Positions 37,516 through 47,534 of a stretch of DNA of 64,000 bases are shown piece after piece. The stretch is from Thalassobaculum sp. OXR-137 (GTDB lineage: Bacteria > Pseudomonadota > Alphaproteobacteria > Thalassobaculales > Thalassobaculaceae), in assembly GCF_034377285.1 (NCBI RefSeq), contig NZ_CP139715.1, positions 310,001 to 374,000 on the forward strand, given 5' to 3'. Made by a program: the position numbers and the translations under genes. Each line of letters begins with the position of its first letter. Position 1 is the first letter of the stretch. The notes under the pieces are model-generated. The model searched no databases. It was given only the letters and a program-made list of their open reading frames with translations, and was not told the origin of the DNA.

Positions 37516-39525
37516 CTACGCCGCCTGGACCTCGTGGATGAACCGGTCGATGGCCGTCTTGATCTCGCCGGCCTCGGTGCTGGTCTGGCGTGCCGCCTCG
37601 GTCACGCCGCCCACGGTCACCGACGTGCGGTCGGTCGCGTCGCTCACCCGCGTGATGCTCTCGGAGAGCTGCTCGGTACCCCGGGCCGCTTCCAGCATGT
37701 TGCGGGTGATCTCCGAGGTCGCCGCCTTCTGTTCCTCCACCGCCGCCGCGATCGCCGCGGAGATCGAATTCACCTCCTCGATCCGATCCACGATCTCGCG
37801 CACCGCCTCGACCGACGCGACGCAGGACGCCTGAACCCGCCGGATCTTCTCGGCGATCTCCTCGGTCGCCTTGCCGGTCTGGGTCGCCAGGCTCTTCACC
37901 TCCGAGGCGACGACCGCGAAGCCCTTGCCGGCATCCCCGGCGCGGGCGGCCTCGATGGTGGCGTTCAGGGCCAGCAGGTTGGTCTGGTCGGCGATGCTGT
38001 TGATCAGCTCGACCACCTGGACGATGGATTCCGACTGATCCTTCAGCTCCTCGATCGCCATCAGGGTGTCGCGGGCCCGGTCGGAGGTCGTCTCCACCGA
38101 GGTGCTGGCCCGGGTGACCTGGCCGACGATCTCCCCGAACGAGGAGTCCATCTCCTCGGCCGCCGCCGACACGCTCTGCACGTTCGCCGCCGTCTGCCCG
38201 GAGGCCGCCGCGGCATTCGTGCTCTGCTCCTTGGTCTCGGCCGCCACGCCCGTGAGCGTGTCCGCGGAGTGGGACAGCTCGTCCGACACCCCGCGCAGGG
38301 CGTCCAGCCGCTCGGCGATCCGGGTCTGGAAATCCTGGATCGCCCGCTCGACCGCCTCGGCCCGTCGGTCGCGCGCCTCCTGCTGACGCTCTTCCTCGGC
38401 CTCCAGCGCCTTGGCGCGGATCATGTTTTCCTTGAACACCTGAACCGCCCGGGCCATCAGCCCGATCTCGTCCTTCTGTTCCGTCGACGGAATGTCGGCG
38501 TCCAGATCGCCCTCGGACAGGCGGCCCATGGCACGGGTCAGCGCGATGATCGGCCGGGCGATGCTGCGGCCGATGACGACGGCGGCCAGCGCGCCCAGCA
38601 GCACCATGACCGCCGAAACCGACACCGCGACCAGCAGGGAGGTCTCGACATTGGACTGCATCGCCGACCCGATGCCGTCCTGGATCTCCTCGTACGCGTC
38701 CCGCATCGTGTCGATCAGCTCGGCGGCCTCCGGGCCGATCCGCTCGAGGGTGCCCACCGTGGCCGCCGTACGCTGCGCGAACAGGGCGTTGAGGTTCCCG
38801 ACGCCCGCCTGGAACTCGGCCTGGGTGGCCGACAGCCGCTGCAGCGCCGCGGCATCGGCCGCGCCGCGCAGCGTGTCGAGGTGATCGGCGATCTTCGCGT
38901 TGGCGGCCAACGCGTCCTTCATGTGGTCGGCGTTACGCGACTCGGTGAACTCCAGGGTCGCCCCAAGCATGCCCTCGATGTCGTTGGACAGCATGGTCAG
39001 GACGGAGATCGTCCAGCTGGCGTCGACATCGTCGGCCATCGCCGACATCAGCGTGTCGACCTCGGCGGTCAGGCTCGCCGCCTGGCCCCGCAGGTCGCGC
39101 TCGAGGAGCCGCGCGCGCTTGTCCAGATCGACGACCTGGTCGATGCCGGCGCCATAGGTCTCCATCATCTCGTGCAGCGTCTTCAGCCGGCGCGCCTGAT
39201 CCGGATCGACGATCGTCTCCATGGTCTCGTCGATCAGGCCGATCGCGGCGGCCAGGCCCGCGCGGGCGCTGTCGATGACGGTGCGATTGGCCCCCGCGAT
39301 CACGTCCTTGGTGTAGATGCGCGTCGTCAGGACCTCGGCCTGCACCCGGCTGAGCTGGTTGGAATTCATTGCGGTGCTGCGGTACTCACCGACGAGCTGG
39401 CGCGACTCCAGCAGATTGAAACTGACGATTCCCGCCATGACCGCCAGAAGCGCCAGGATGACGCCGAACGCCCCCGTCAGGCGCGTGCCGATCTTCATGT
39501 TGGTCATCGTGTTACCGATACCCAT
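37516..39525 (-). CDS. Methyl-accepting chemotaxis protein
   Basis: 669-aa chemoreceptor. Transmembrane helix about 14-36, a four-helix-bundle periplasmic domain to about 300, second helix about 300-322, HAMP ([23 protein letters not shown]) then a cytoplasmic signalling domain. The hairpin tip is [20 protein letters not shown] followed by [20 protein letters not shown]. The family is clear, the ligand is not. GGAGAGTGGGAA precedes the ATG. The upstream 39590-39650 stretch is strongly AT-rich and should hold its promoter and that of the divergent gene. Confidence 0.93.
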   Translation of the reverse strand: MGIGNTMTNMKIGTRLTGAFGVILALLAVMAGIVSFNLLESRQLVGEYRSTAMNSNQLSRVQAEVLTTRIYTKDVIAGANRTVIDSARAGLAAAIGLIDETMETIVDPDQARRLKTLHEMMETYGAGIDQVVDLDKRARLLERDLRGQAASLTAEVDTLMSAMADDVDASWTISVLTMLSNDIEGMLGATLEFTESRNADHMKDALAANAKIADHLDTLRGAADAAALQRLSATQAEFQAGVGNLNALFAQRTAATVGTLERIGPEAAELIDTMRDAYEEIQDGIGSAMQSNVETSLLVAVSVSAVMVLLGALAAVVIGRSIARPIIALTRAMGRLSEGDLDADIPSTEQKDEIGLMARAVQVFKENMIRAKALEAEEERQQEARDRRAEAVERAIQDFQTRIAERLDALRGVSDELSHSADTLTGVAAETKEQSTNAAAASGQTAANVQSVSAAAEEMDSSFGEIVGQVTRASTSVETTSDRARDTLMAIEELKDQSESIVQVVELINSIADQTNLLALNATIEAARAGDAGKGFAVVASEVKSLATQTGKATEEIAEKIRRVQASCVASVEAVREIVDRIEEVNSISAAIAAAVEEQKAATSEITRNMLEAARGTEQLSESITRVSDATDRTSVTVGGVTEAARQTSTEAGEIKTAIDRFIHEVQAA

Positions 39526-39589
39526 TTCCCACTCTCCAAAAAGGGACTTCTCGTTCGGCGCGCACTCTCTCTCCCAGCAGTTAACCGTT

Positions 39590-39650
39590 TATGAATATCT
39601 AAAATTTTTTGTTTTAAATCAGCATGTTAGAATCATAATAAAAACTGACG
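39590..39650. promoter_or_regulatory. AT-rich divergent promoter region
   Basis: Runs such as ATCTAAAATTTTTTG and AATCATAATAAAAACTG stand out from GC-rich surroundings between the divergent chemoreceptor (39525) and plus-strand gene (39720). No single -35/-10 pair is convincing. Confidence 0.4.
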
Positions 39651-39719
39651 CGCGCCGGAGAGCGGGGGCGCCGCTGCCCGGGCTAGGCGCGGTGTCGCGG
39701 CTGCGCCATTCTTGCCCCC

Positions 39720-40466
39720 ATGTTGCGCGAGGCATTCGATTGGATCCGCACCCCGTCCCTGCCGCTGGCGCGCCGGTCGGGGCATCTCGGGGAGTTCGTG
39801 GCCATCGCCGCGCGCCGGCAGCGCAACGCCGCCGCCTGGGCGGGGCACGAGGCCCGGTCGCGGGCCGCCGTCATGCGGGCGGCGCAGGCCGGCGATCCGG
39901 ACGGGACGGCCCTGATCCTCGGCGCCGGCCATGTGAACGACGTCCCGCTCGAGGCGCTGAGCGGTCGGTTCCGGTCCGTCGTGCTGGTGGACCTGGCCTT
40001 CTCCCGGCGGACCCGGCGTCTGGCCGACAGTCTCGGCAACGTGGTCTGCCGCCTGCACGACGTCACCGAGAGCCTCGACGCGCTGGCGGAGATCCGCCCG
40101 CCCGCCGCCTGGCTGGACGACCCGTCCATCGGCTTCGTCGCCTCGGTGAACCTGATCTCGCAGCTCGCGACGGTCGCCACCCGGCACCGCGACGATGCCG
40201 AGGCGGAGAGGATCGGATGCGACCTGGGGGAGGCGCATCTCGCCTGGCTCGCCGCCTTCTCCTGCCCGACCTGCCTGGTGGCCGACCGGGAGATCGAGAT
40301 CCTGGACGAGAGCGGTGCCGTGATCGCGACGCTCGACCCGAACAAGGGCGCCCGCCTGCCGGAGGGCGACGAGGAATGGCTGTGGGACATCGCCCCGCGC
40401 GGCGAGATCGACCGGCGTTATTCGGTGCGCCACCGGGTGGTCGCGGTGGATCGCATAAACCGCTGA
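39720..40466 (+). CDS. Uncharacterised protein with Rossmann-like segment
   Basis: 248 aa. TALILGAGHVNDVPLEALS followed by VVLVDLAF looks like a glycine-rich nucleotide/SAM-binding loop and an acidic strand end, so a methyltransferase-like fold is possible. A cysteine pair occurs in FSCPTCLVAD. No family can be named. It is 116 nt ahead of the GNAT-C39 fusion gene, same strand, so shared function is conceivable. Start ATG at 39720 is the only clear one. Confidence 0.55.
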   Translation: MLREAFDWIRTPSLPLARRSGHLGEFVAIAARRQRNAAAWAGHEARSRAAVMRAAQAGDPDGTALILGAGHVNDVPLEALSGRFRSVVLVDLAFSRRTRRLADSLGNVVCRLHDVTESLDALAEIRPPAAWLDDPSIGFVASVNLISQLATVATRHRDDAEAERIGCDLGEAHLAWLAAFSCPTCLVADREIEILDESGAVIATLDPNKGARLPEGDEEWLWDIAPRGEIDRRYSVRHRVVAVDRINR

Positions 40467-40582
40467 CCAGCCATGCGAAAATCACGATTGCGGCGGATCG
40501 CGGAATGGCCGAAGAGCGGAATGTCGAGACCGGCATCGCGTTGCCTGATGCGCCGGCCGTCCTGGGGGCCTATCCTACTTCG

Positions 40583-41719
40583 ATGAACCAACTTCGCGCG
40601 GAGTCCACCTCCGCCCCGGACCTGCGTCCGGCCACCGTCGCCGACATCCCGGCGCTGCTCGAGATCGAAGCCGCCTGCTTCGATAGCGACCGCCTGACCC
40701 GGCGCAGCTTCCACCGCATGCTGACCCGCGCCAAGGCCAGCCTCTTCGTCGCCGAACAGGCGTCCGGCATCATCCTGGGATATGGGCTCGTCCTGTTCCA
40801 TGCGGGCACGGCGCTCGCCCGGCTGTACTCCATCGCCGTGCGTCCGCAAGCCGCCGGCGCCGGCATCGGCACCGCCCTGATCGAGCACGCGGAAAAGGTG
40901 ACTCGCGCACACGAATGCGTCGCCCTGCGGCTGGAGGTGCGCGCCGACAACGCCGCCGCCATCGCCCTGTACGAACGGCTCGGCTACCGCCGCCTGCGGG
41001 TCCTGCCGCATTACTACGAGGACGACGGCGACGGCTGGCGCTACGAGAAGCGGCTGCATTGGGTGCCGGGCTCGAACGGCCCGCATGTGCCGTATATCCA
41101 CCAGACCACCGACTTCACCTGCGGTCCGGCCAGTCTGATGATGGCGATGGCGGCGCTGAAGCCCGGCTCCGTCCCGGATCCGGACGAGGAGCTGCGGATC
41201 TGGCGCGAGGCCACCACCATCTTCATGACGTCGGGCCATGGCGGCTGCGGACCGCGCGGCCTGGCACTCGCCGCCCATCACCGCGGTTTCCGCGCGTGGG
41301 TCTGTATCAGCCAGGAAGGCACCCTGTTCATCGACACGGTGCGCTCGCCGGCCAAGAAACAGGTGCTGCAGCGGGTCCAGGCCATGCTGACCAAGGACCT
41401 GATCAAGGCCGGGGTGAGGGTCGACGTCACCCGGTCGACGCCGGACGACCTGGAGAAGGCGATCGCCGCCGGCTGGATCCCGCTGATGCTGGTCAGCTCC
41501 TACCGCTTCAACGCCGAGAAGGCGCCCCACTGGGTCGTCGTCACCGGCGTCGACGACAGATTTATCATGGTGCATGACCCGGATATGGACGAGGACCTGT
41601 TGAAATCCGATATGGACTGCACCCATGTGCCAATACCTAGGTCGGCCTTCACCTCCATGACGCGGTTCGGGCGGTCGCGCCTGCAGGCGGTCGTCTACAT
41701 CGCGAACGGAGACGCTTGA
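40583..41719 (+). CDS. GNAT acetyltransferase / C39-like peptidase fusion protein
   Basis: 378-aa two-domain protein. Residues about 13-150 are a RimI-like GNAT fold (LRPATVADIPALLEIEAACF; LYSIAVRPQAAGAGIGTALI acetyl-CoA loop; NAAAIALYERLGYR). Residues about 165-375 are a papain-like C39 peptidase domain: catalytic Cys in TTDFTCGPASLMMA and His in APHWVVVTGVDD. An upstream start at 40505 would add 26 residues. It ends exactly where the RimK-like gene begins, a conserved pairing seen in proteobacteria. Substrate unknown. Confidence 0.85.
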   Translation: MNQLRAESTSAPDLRPATVADIPALLEIEAACFDSDRLTRRSFHRMLTRAKASLFVAEQASGIILGYGLVLFHAGTALARLYSIAVRPQAAGAGIGTALIEHAEKVTRAHECVALRLEVRADNAAAIALYERLGYRRLRVLPHYYEDDGDGWRYEKRLHWVPGSNGPHVPYIHQTTDFTCGPASLMMAMAALKPGSVPDPDEELRIWREATTIFMTSGHGGCGPRGLALAAHHRGFRAWVCISQEGTLFIDTVRSPAKKQVLQRVQAMLTKDLIKAGVRVDVTRSTPDDLEKAIAAGWIPLMLVSSYRFNAEKAPHWVVVTGVDDRFIMVHDPDMDEDLLKSDMDCTHVPIPRSAFTSMTRFGRSRLQAVVYIANGDA

Positions 41720-43186
41720 GTGACACAGCCCGTTATTCTCATCGACCGGCCGAGCGATCTGCCGACCGCGCCGGAAGGTCTGCGTGTCGTCGCCACGTCC
41801 GACTACCTCACCGACCCGAAATCCGCCGGCAAGGCGCCGGTGCGGATCATCAACCTGTCCCGCGACCTGGTCTATCTCGGCCAGGGCTACTACGCCTCGC
41901 TGCTGGCCGACGCGCGCGGCCACAAGGTGCTGCCGACGGCGGCGACCATCCTGGCGCTGAAGGACCGGGGCCGGGTCTGGACCGGGGTGCGCGCGGTGGA
42001 GCGGGTGCTGACCCGGGCGCTGAGCAGGATGAAGGAAGCGCCGGAGGCGTCGTTTTCGATCGACGTCTATTTCGGCCGGACCCAGGACGCCCGGTTCGCC
42101 CGGGTCGCCCGCGAGGCGTTCGACCGGTTCCGCGCGCCAATCCTGCGGGTCAAGGTCACCCTGGACGCGACCTGGGGCTTCTATGTCCGCACCGTCAGCC
42201 AGCGCACCATCGACGAGCTGCGGGCCGACGAGCACGACACCTTCGCCGCCGCGCTCGACGCGCATACGCGGCGCGAGTGGCGCGACCCGTCGGCTAAGCG
42301 GCCGGTGCGCTATACGCTGGCGGTCCTGATCGATCCCAAGGAGCCGATGCCGCCCTCCGATCCCAAGGCGCTGGACGCCCTGGAGCGGGTCGGCGCGAAG
42401 ATGGGCGTGTCGGTGGAGCGCATCCGCACCCGCGACTATGCCCGGCTGTCGGAATTCGACGCCCTGTTCATCCGCATGACCACCGCCCTGGACAACCCGA
42501 CCTGGCGCTTCGCCCGCAAGGCCGAGGACGAGGGCATGCCGGTGATCGACGACCCGACCTCGATGCTGCGCTGTACCAACAAGGTCTATCTGGCGGAAAC
42601 CCTGCTGGCCAAGGGCGTGCCGGCGCCGAAGACCCTAATCCTGGACTCCAAGGGCCTGACCAAGGCGGCGAACGAGCTGGGCTTCCCGATCGTGCTGAAG
42701 ATCCCCGACGGCTCGTTCTCGCGCGGGGTGTTCAAGGCCGAGACCCCGGCGGAGCTGAAGAAGATCGCCAAGACCCTGTTCGCCGACAGCGACCTGATCC
42801 TGGCCCAGGAATTCATGCCGACCGATTTCGACTGGCGGGTCGGGGTGCTCGACGGCCAGCCGCTCTTCGTGTCCCAGTACAAGATGGCGCCGAAGCACTG
42901 GCAGATCTACAACCACGGCGCCACCGGCCGGGGCAAATCCGGCGGCTTCGCCACCTTCGCGGTGCAGGACACGCCCAAGGACGTGCTCGACGTGGCGATG
43001 AAGGCGGCGAACCTGATGGGCAGCGGGCTGTACGGCGTCGACCTGAAGCAGAACGACCGCGGCGTGTTCGTCGTGGAAGTGAACGACAACCCGAACATCG
43101 ACCAGGGCGTGGAAGACAAGGTGCTCAAGGACAAGCTCTACGAGCGCCTGATCGACAGCTTCATCACGCGCATAAAGGCGCGGTAA
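41720..43186 (+). CDS. RimK-like ATP-grasp ligase
   Basis: 488-aa RimK-family protein. An N-terminal RimK-like domain (about 1-200) is followed by a pre-ATP-grasp region and ATP-grasp domain (about 280-480): GFPIVLKIPDGSFSRGVF, WRVGVLDGQPLFVSQY, and metal-binding VFVVEVNDNPNIDQG. GTG start at 41720 touches the preceding TGA with no spacer, so translation is coupled. ATP-grasp ligases join an acid to an amine; RimK itself adds glutamates, but the substrate here is unknown. Confidence 0.85.
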   Translation: MTQPVILIDRPSDLPTAPEGLRVVATSDYLTDPKSAGKAPVRIINLSRDLVYLGQGYYASLLADARGHKVLPTAATILALKDRGRVWTGVRAVERVLTRALSRMKEAPEASFSIDVYFGRTQDARFARVAREAFDRFRAPILRVKVTLDATWGFYVRTVSQRTIDELRADEHDTFAAALDAHTRREWRDPSAKRPVRYTLAVLIDPKEPMPPSDPKALDALERVGAKMGVSVERIRTRDYARLSEFDALFIRMTTALDNPTWRFARKAEDEGMPVIDDPTSMLRCTNKVYLAETLLAKGVPAPKTLILDSKGLTKAANELGFPIVLKIPDGSFSRGVFKAETPAELKKIAKTLFADSDLILAQEFMPTDFDWRVGVLDGQPLFVSQYKMAPKHWQIYNHGATGRGKSGGFATFAVQDTPKDVLDVAMKAANLMGSGLYGVDLKQNDRGVFVVEVNDNPNIDQGVEDKVLKDKLYERLIDSFITRIKAR

Positions 43187-43198
43187 GTGTAATCGTTC

Positions 43199-43232
43199 CA
43201 CACTCCCCGTCCCGGATTTACTCTGGGATTGC
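43199..43232. repeat. Degenerate copy of the 5193-5300 repeat
   Basis: CACTCCCCGTCCCGGATTTA then CTCTGGGATTG resembles one arm of the repeat at 5193-5300 with several changes. Confidence 0.4.
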
Positions 43233-43250
43233 TGTTTTCGAGTCCGGCAA

Positions 43251-43358
43251 CGGCCCTTCGACACGCGCCCATAGGGGCGCTGCTCAGGGCGAGGTCAGAG
43301 ATTAATTTTCAGACCTCGCCCTGAGCAGCCCCCGCGACAGCGGGGGCGTGTCGAAGGG
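43251..43358. repeat. Inverted repeat pair (CCTCGCCCTGAGCAGC family), copy 2
   Basis: GGCCCTTCGACACGCGCCC...CTGCTCAGGGCGAGGTC (43252-43296) and its reverse-complement-type unit GACCTCGCCCTGAGCAGCCC...GTGTCGAAGGG (43312-43358) face each other around a 15-nt AT-rich spacer. It fills the gap before the dehydrogenase gene. The match to the copies at 13471 and 54208 is strong. Confidence 0.85.
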
Positions 43359-43425
43359 TTGCCCCGGACCCGCGCTCAAGCCACCATCGCGCCCAACCAA
43401 AGCAAGAAACCAACCGGAGGCGCCT

Positions 43426-44442
43426 GTGGCCCGCTATACCGTTCTTACTCCCGATGCCCAGCACGACGACGACCACCGGGTCGAGCGCGAGGTCGCCGGG
43501 AGCGATGTCGACTTCATCCACTACACCACCGCCGACGCCTCCGACGTCCCCGACGAGACCTGGGAGAAGGTGGACGCCCTGCTGGTCTGGCACGTGCTGC
43601 CGATCGACCAGCGGGTCCTGTCGCGGCTGAAGAACTGCAAGATCATCGTGCGCTGCGGCGTCGGCTTCGACCATATCGACCTGGCCTCGGCGGGGGCCGC
43701 CGGCATCCCGGTGTCGAACTGCCCGGATTACGGCACCAACGAAGTGGCCGACCACGCCATCGCCATGATGCTGACCTTCAGCCGGGGGCTGACCGCCTAT
43801 CACCGCACCATGACCGCCGACCCGGCCGGTAACTTCCACTGGAACCGGGGCGAGCCGCGGCGGATCCGGCACAAGACCTTCGGCGTGGTCGGGTTCGGAC
43901 GCATCGGCACCGCCGCCCTGCTGCGGGCCAAGGCCTTCGGCATGCACATCGTCGGCTACGACAAATACGCCCCGCGCGGCCAGGAGATCGCCCTGGAGAT
44001 CGAGCGGGTGGAGAGCCTGGAGGAGGTGCTGGAGCGGGCCGACGTGCTGAGCATCCACACCCCGCTGACCGACGAGACCCGCGGCATGATCGACGCCGCC
44101 GCCCTGAAGCGGATGAAGTCGGACGCGATCCTGATCAACACCGCCCGCGGTCCGATCGTCGACACCGCCGCGCTCATCGAGGCCCTGCGCAACAACGAGA
44201 TTTCCGCCGCCGGGCTCGACGTGCTGCCGGTGGAGCCGGCCAGCCTGGACGATCCGCTGGTGAAGGCCTTCGCCGAACAGCCGGACTGGCTGAAGGACCG
44301 CCTGATCCTCACCCCGCACGCCGCCTTCAACAGCGAGGCCGGCCGCTACGACGCGCGGGCGAACTCGACCAAGACGATGATGCGCTACCTGGAGACGGGC
44401 GAGCTGTGGAACTGCGTCAACGGCGCGTTCCTGAAGGCTTGA
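43426..44442 (+). CDS. D-2-hydroxyacid dehydrogenase family protein (C-terminal-binding-protein-like)
   Basis: 338-aa NAD-dependent dehydrogenase of the D-2-hydroxyacid/CtBP family. The Rossmann loop is VVGFGRIGTAALL, and the catalytic Arg, Glu and His can be placed in INTARGPIVD, LDVLPVEPA and LTPHAAFNSE. GTG start at 43426 with GGAGG five bases before. Its 3' end overlaps the convergent PAS gene by 26 bp. Substrate not predictable. Confidence 0.87.
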   Translation: MARYTVLTPDAQHDDDHRVEREVAGSDVDFIHYTTADASDVPDETWEKVDALLVWHVLPIDQRVLSRLKNCKIIVRCGVGFDHIDLASAGAAGIPVSNCPDYGTNEVADHAIAMMLTFSRGLTAYHRTMTADPAGNFHWNRGEPRRIRHKTFGVVGFGRIGTAALLRAKAFGMHIVGYDKYAPRGQEIALEIERVESLEEVLERADVLSIHTPLTDETRGMIDAAALKRMKSDAILINTARGPIVDTAALIEALRNNEISAAGLDVLPVEPASLDDPLVKAFAEQPDWLKDRLILTPHAAFNSEAGRYDARANSTKTMMRYLETGELWNCVNGAFLKA

Positions 44443-45004
44443 ACGCCCCGTCCAGGGGCAGTTGCTGGGAATAGACCAGGATCTGGGACACCGTCGTCCC
44501 ATCCTCGGAGAACGGGAGCAGGATCGTGTCCTCATGGACCGGCCTGCTCCTGTCGTCGAGAAAGGTGACCCGGTCGTAGATCGGGCATTTCGACTGACGC
44601 ACCGCCTCGTAATGGGCCAGCGCATTCTCCAGGGATTCTGCGTAGAACCCCTCCTCGACCAGACGTCCCGTGGGGTTGTGTCCGCGATTGGCGACCTCGG
44701 TGCCGCCGACGACCCGGTAGCGGAAGATGCCGGCGCCGTCGGAGCGGACCCCCTCCACATCGATCAGCAGAAGGCGCGGCAGCAGCCGCGGCACATCCAT
44801 CGGATCGAAATCCGCCCGGCTGGGCATGGCCCGGGTGCCGCGCTTGTCGTTCCAATAGGTGAGCAGCGTCCGGATCGCAGAGACCACGGAGGCCGGCAGC
44901 TCGTCCGGCGTACCAGCGCCCAGCTTCTCCAACAGATCCTCCGCCGCCCACCCCGTCACACCCAACGGCGCCGGAATAGTGGGCGCGCCGGTGAAAGCGG
45001 TCAA
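44417..45004 (-). CDS. PAS-domain protein (PAS_5 type)
   Basis: 195 aa, with a single PAS fold of the alphaproteobacterial PAS_5 group: MDVPRLLPRLLLIDVEG, IFRYRVVGGTEVANRGHNPTG, then DRVTFLDDRSRPVHEDTILL. No kinase or output domain. TTG start at 45004 preceded by GGAGAGGG. A second member is at 55993. Ligand or partner unknown. Confidence 0.75.
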   Translation of the reverse strand: MTAFTGAPTIPAPLGVTGWAAEDLLEKLGAGTPDELPASVVSAIRTLLTYWNDKRGTRAMPSRADFDPMDVPRLLPRLLLIDVEGVRSDGAGIFRYRVVGGTEVANRGHNPTGRLVEEGFYAESLENALAHYEAVRQSKCPIYDRVTFLDDRSRPVHEDTILLPFSEDGTTVSQILVYSQQLPLDGAFKPSGTRR

Positions 45005-45096
45005 CTCGACCCTCTCCAGGGCTCGGAACGGGATGGCGACCCGCTGCGGGCGTGCGTAGACTGGCGGCTTCAGAGACGACGATCTGGAGCCGATCC

Positions 45097-45786
45097 ATGC
45101 CCATGTCCGCCGCCGAACGCGCCCTGCGCCAGGAGGTGATCGACACCTGCATCAAGATGAATGCTCTGGGCATCAACCAGGGCACATCCGGCAATGCCAG
45201 CGTGCGGGTGTCAGAAAATCCGGAGGACGGGTTCTTCATCACCCCGTCCTCGATCCCCTACGAGGAGATCGCGCCGGAGGACATCGTCACGATGAAACTA
45301 GACGGCAGCCATTCCGACAACCGGCGGCCGTCGAGCGAGTGGCGCTTCCATCTGGACATCATGCGTGCCCGGCCGGACTGCGGCGCCATCGTTCATACCC
45401 ACGGCATGTTCGCCACCACGCTCGCCTGCCTGCGCATGGAGATCCCGGCCTTCCACTACATGATCGCCCAGGCCGGCGGCTCCACCATCCGCTGCTCCGA
45501 CTACGCGACCTTCGGGACCCAGGAACTGTCGGACACCGCCCTGGAGGCGCTGAAGGACCGCAAGGCCTGCCTGCTGGCCAATCACGGCATGATCGCCATC
45601 GGCCCCAACCTGAAGAAGGCGCTGGCCCTGGCCGTGGAGGTCGAGACCCTGGCGGCCATGTACTGGCGCACCCTGCAGGTCGGAAAGCCGGTGATCCTGC
45701 CCGACGACGAGATCGCGCGGGTCGGCGAGAAATTCGGAACCATGGGCTACGGCGCGGTAGACGCGAAGAAAGCGGGGACGGCATGA
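45097..45786 (+). CDS. Class II aldolase/adducin family protein
   Basis: 229 aa. The zinc-binding aldolase fold is seen in GTSGNASVRV, HTHGMFATTLACL (HxH metal ligands) and LLANHGMIAIG (third His). Such proteins include L-fuculose-phosphate aldolase and related sugar-acid enzymes. Start at 45097 has CTGGAG upstream. It overlaps the aminotransferase gene by ATGA. Confidence 0.87.
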   Translation: MPMSAAERALRQEVIDTCIKMNALGINQGTSGNASVRVSENPEDGFFITPSSIPYEEIAPEDIVTMKLDGSHSDNRRPSSEWRFHLDIMRARPDCGAIVHTHGMFATTLACLRMEIPAFHYMIAQAGGSTIRCSDYATFGTQELSDTALEALKDRKACLLANHGMIAIGPNLKKALALAVEVETLAAMYWRTLQVGKPVILPDDEIARVGEKFGTMGYGAVDAKKAGTA

Positions 45787-47114
45787 GCAGTGCAGGCAGC
45801 AACGCGACTCTGGAAGCCGCCTATTCCGAAGCGGCGGAGCGGTTCACCGCCGCCAATCCGAAGAGCGCCGCGATCCAGGAGCAGGCGCTGGCCGCCATGC
45901 CCGGCGGCAACACCCGCACCGTCCTGCACTACCACCCCTACCCCCTGCGCTTCGCCCGGGGCGAGGGCTGCCGGCTGTGGGACGTGGACGGGCACGAGTA
46001 TGTCGACTACCTGGGCGAATACACCGCCGGGCTCTACGGCCACAGCGAGTCGGTGATCCGCGACGCCATCAAGCAGGCAGCCGATGACGGCTGGGTGCTG
46101 GGCGGGCCGACCCTGCAGGAGGCGCGGCTGGCCGAGGCCATCGTCAACCGCTTCCCGGCGCTGGAGCGGGTGCGCTTCACCAATTCCGGCACCGAGGCCA
46201 ACATGATGGCGCTGGCCACCGCCCGCGCCTTCACCGGCCGCGACCGGGTCATGGTGTTCAAGGGCGGCTATCACGGCGGGGTGCTGTACTTCTCCGGCTC
46301 GCCGTTGAACGCGCCGTTCGACTACGTCATGGGCGACTACAACGACGCCGAGGGCAGCGCGGCGCTGATCCGCGAGCAGGGCGACCGGCTGGCCGCGGTG
46401 CTGGTCGAGCCGATGTCCGGGTCCGGCGGCTGCTTGCCCGGGTCCGAGGCCTTCCTGAAGGCGCTGCGGAGTGCGACCCAGGAGACCGGCGCGCTGCTGA
46501 TCTTCGACGAGGTCATGACCTCCCGCCTGTCGCCGACCGGCCTGCACGGTCTGCTCGGCATCACCCCGGACCTGATCTCCCTCGGCAAGTATCTGGGCGG
46601 CGGGCTGAGCTTCGGCGCCTTCGGCGGCCGGGCCGACATCCTGGCCAAGTTCGACCCGCGCCAGCCGGGCGCCTGGCCCCATGCCGGGACGTTCAACAAC
46701 AACGTCTTCACCATGTCCGCCGGGCTGGCCGGCCTGACCCATGTCTACACGCCGGAGCGGGCGATCTCCCTCAACGCCGACGGCGACGCCATGCGGGCCC
46801 GCCTGCAGAAGGCGATCGAGGATCGCGGCCTGCCGCTGGCGATGACCGGGCGGGGCTCGATGATGGCATTGCATGCCGGGCGCACCGCCCCCACCTCTCC
46901 GCCGGAAGCGGGGCGGCGCAACCGGCGGCTGGTCGACCTGATGCACCTGGATCTGATCCAGGGCGGCATCTACACCGCCCGACGGGGCATGATGGTGCTG
47001 TCGCTGCCGATGGACCAGGCGGCGTTCGACACGCTTGCAGCCGCCTTCGAGGAGTTCCTGGACAGCCGTCGGGGCGTGATCGAGGCGGCGTTGGCGGAGG
47101 AGAGCGTGGCATGA
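45783..47114 (+). CDS. Class III aminotransferase (glutamate-1-semialdehyde aminomutase-like)
   Basis: 443-aa PLP enzyme of aminotransferase class III. SGTEANMMALATARAFTGR, LIFDEVMTSR and the PLP lysine in ISLGKYLGGGLSFGAFGG are present. It resembles GSA aminomutase-type but is not hemL by context; hemL has a stricter motif set. It starts inside the aldolase stop (ATGA), so the two act in one pathway, perhaps on an amino sugar acid or D-amino acid. Confidence 0.87.
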   Translation: MSSAGSNATLEAAYSEAAERFTAANPKSAAIQEQALAAMPGGNTRTVLHYHPYPLRFARGEGCRLWDVDGHEYVDYLGEYTAGLYGHSESVIRDAIKQAADDGWVLGGPTLQEARLAEAIVNRFPALERVRFTNSGTEANMMALATARAFTGRDRVMVFKGGYHGGVLYFSGSPLNAPFDYVMGDYNDAEGSAALIREQGDRLAAVLVEPMSGSGGCLPGSEAFLKALRSATQETGALLIFDEVMTSRLSPTGLHGLLGITPDLISLGKYLGGGLSFGAFGGRADILAKFDPRQPGAWPHAGTFNNNVFTMSAGLAGLTHVYTPERAISLNADGDAMRARLQKAIEDRGLPLAMTGRGSMMALHAGRTAPTSPPEAGRRNRRLVDLMHLDLIQGGIYTARRGMMVLSLPMDQAAFDTLAAAFEEFLDSRRGVIEAALAEESVA

Positions 47115-47127
47115 GGGAGAGGGTGGC

Positions 47128-47382
47128 ATGAGCCTGTTCGCGCGACTGGCCCGCGAAGCCGTAAGGCGGGCGGCGTCCGACCCCCGTCTGCGGGCGAAAG
47201 CGGCCGAGATCGCCGGCGAGGCGGCCCGCCGCGCCCGGCCGACGGTGGAGAATGCCGGCCGCCACATCATCGAGACGGCCCGCGAGACCTCGACAGGCGG
47301 CAGCTTCGCCGACGATCCGCTCGGCTATGCGAAGCGCTTCAAATCGAAGCTGCTGCCGCCGGACGACGGAAGCGCGCGGTGA
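47128..47382 (+). CDS. Small Ala/Arg-rich helical protein, unknown
   Basis: 84 aa with an amphipathic helix (LARLAREAVRRAASDPRLRA) and a disordered tail. Good ATG with GAGAGGG before it, 13 nt after the aminotransferase stop. Function unknown. Confidence 0.5.
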   Translation: MSLFARLAREAVRRAASDPRLRAKAAEIAGEAARRARPTVENAGRHIIETARETSTGGSFADDPLGYAKRFKSKLLPPDDGSAR

Positions 47383-47534
47383 GCGCCAAGCCTGGCATGG
47401 TTACCGGGCCTTAACGCCAATCCGTAACCACACTTTACGAATGCGATCCCATTTTGCCATTTCGGGATCGAATTTGCGATTCACGCCGCGATATGCCATA
47501 TACATCGTAGGTTCAACGACGGTGTCACAGCTCC

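Noticed and set aside
40505-40582. Longer start for the GNAT-C39 gene
   Set aside because: No convincing ribosome site and the added residues do not match the GNAT start. Not excluded.
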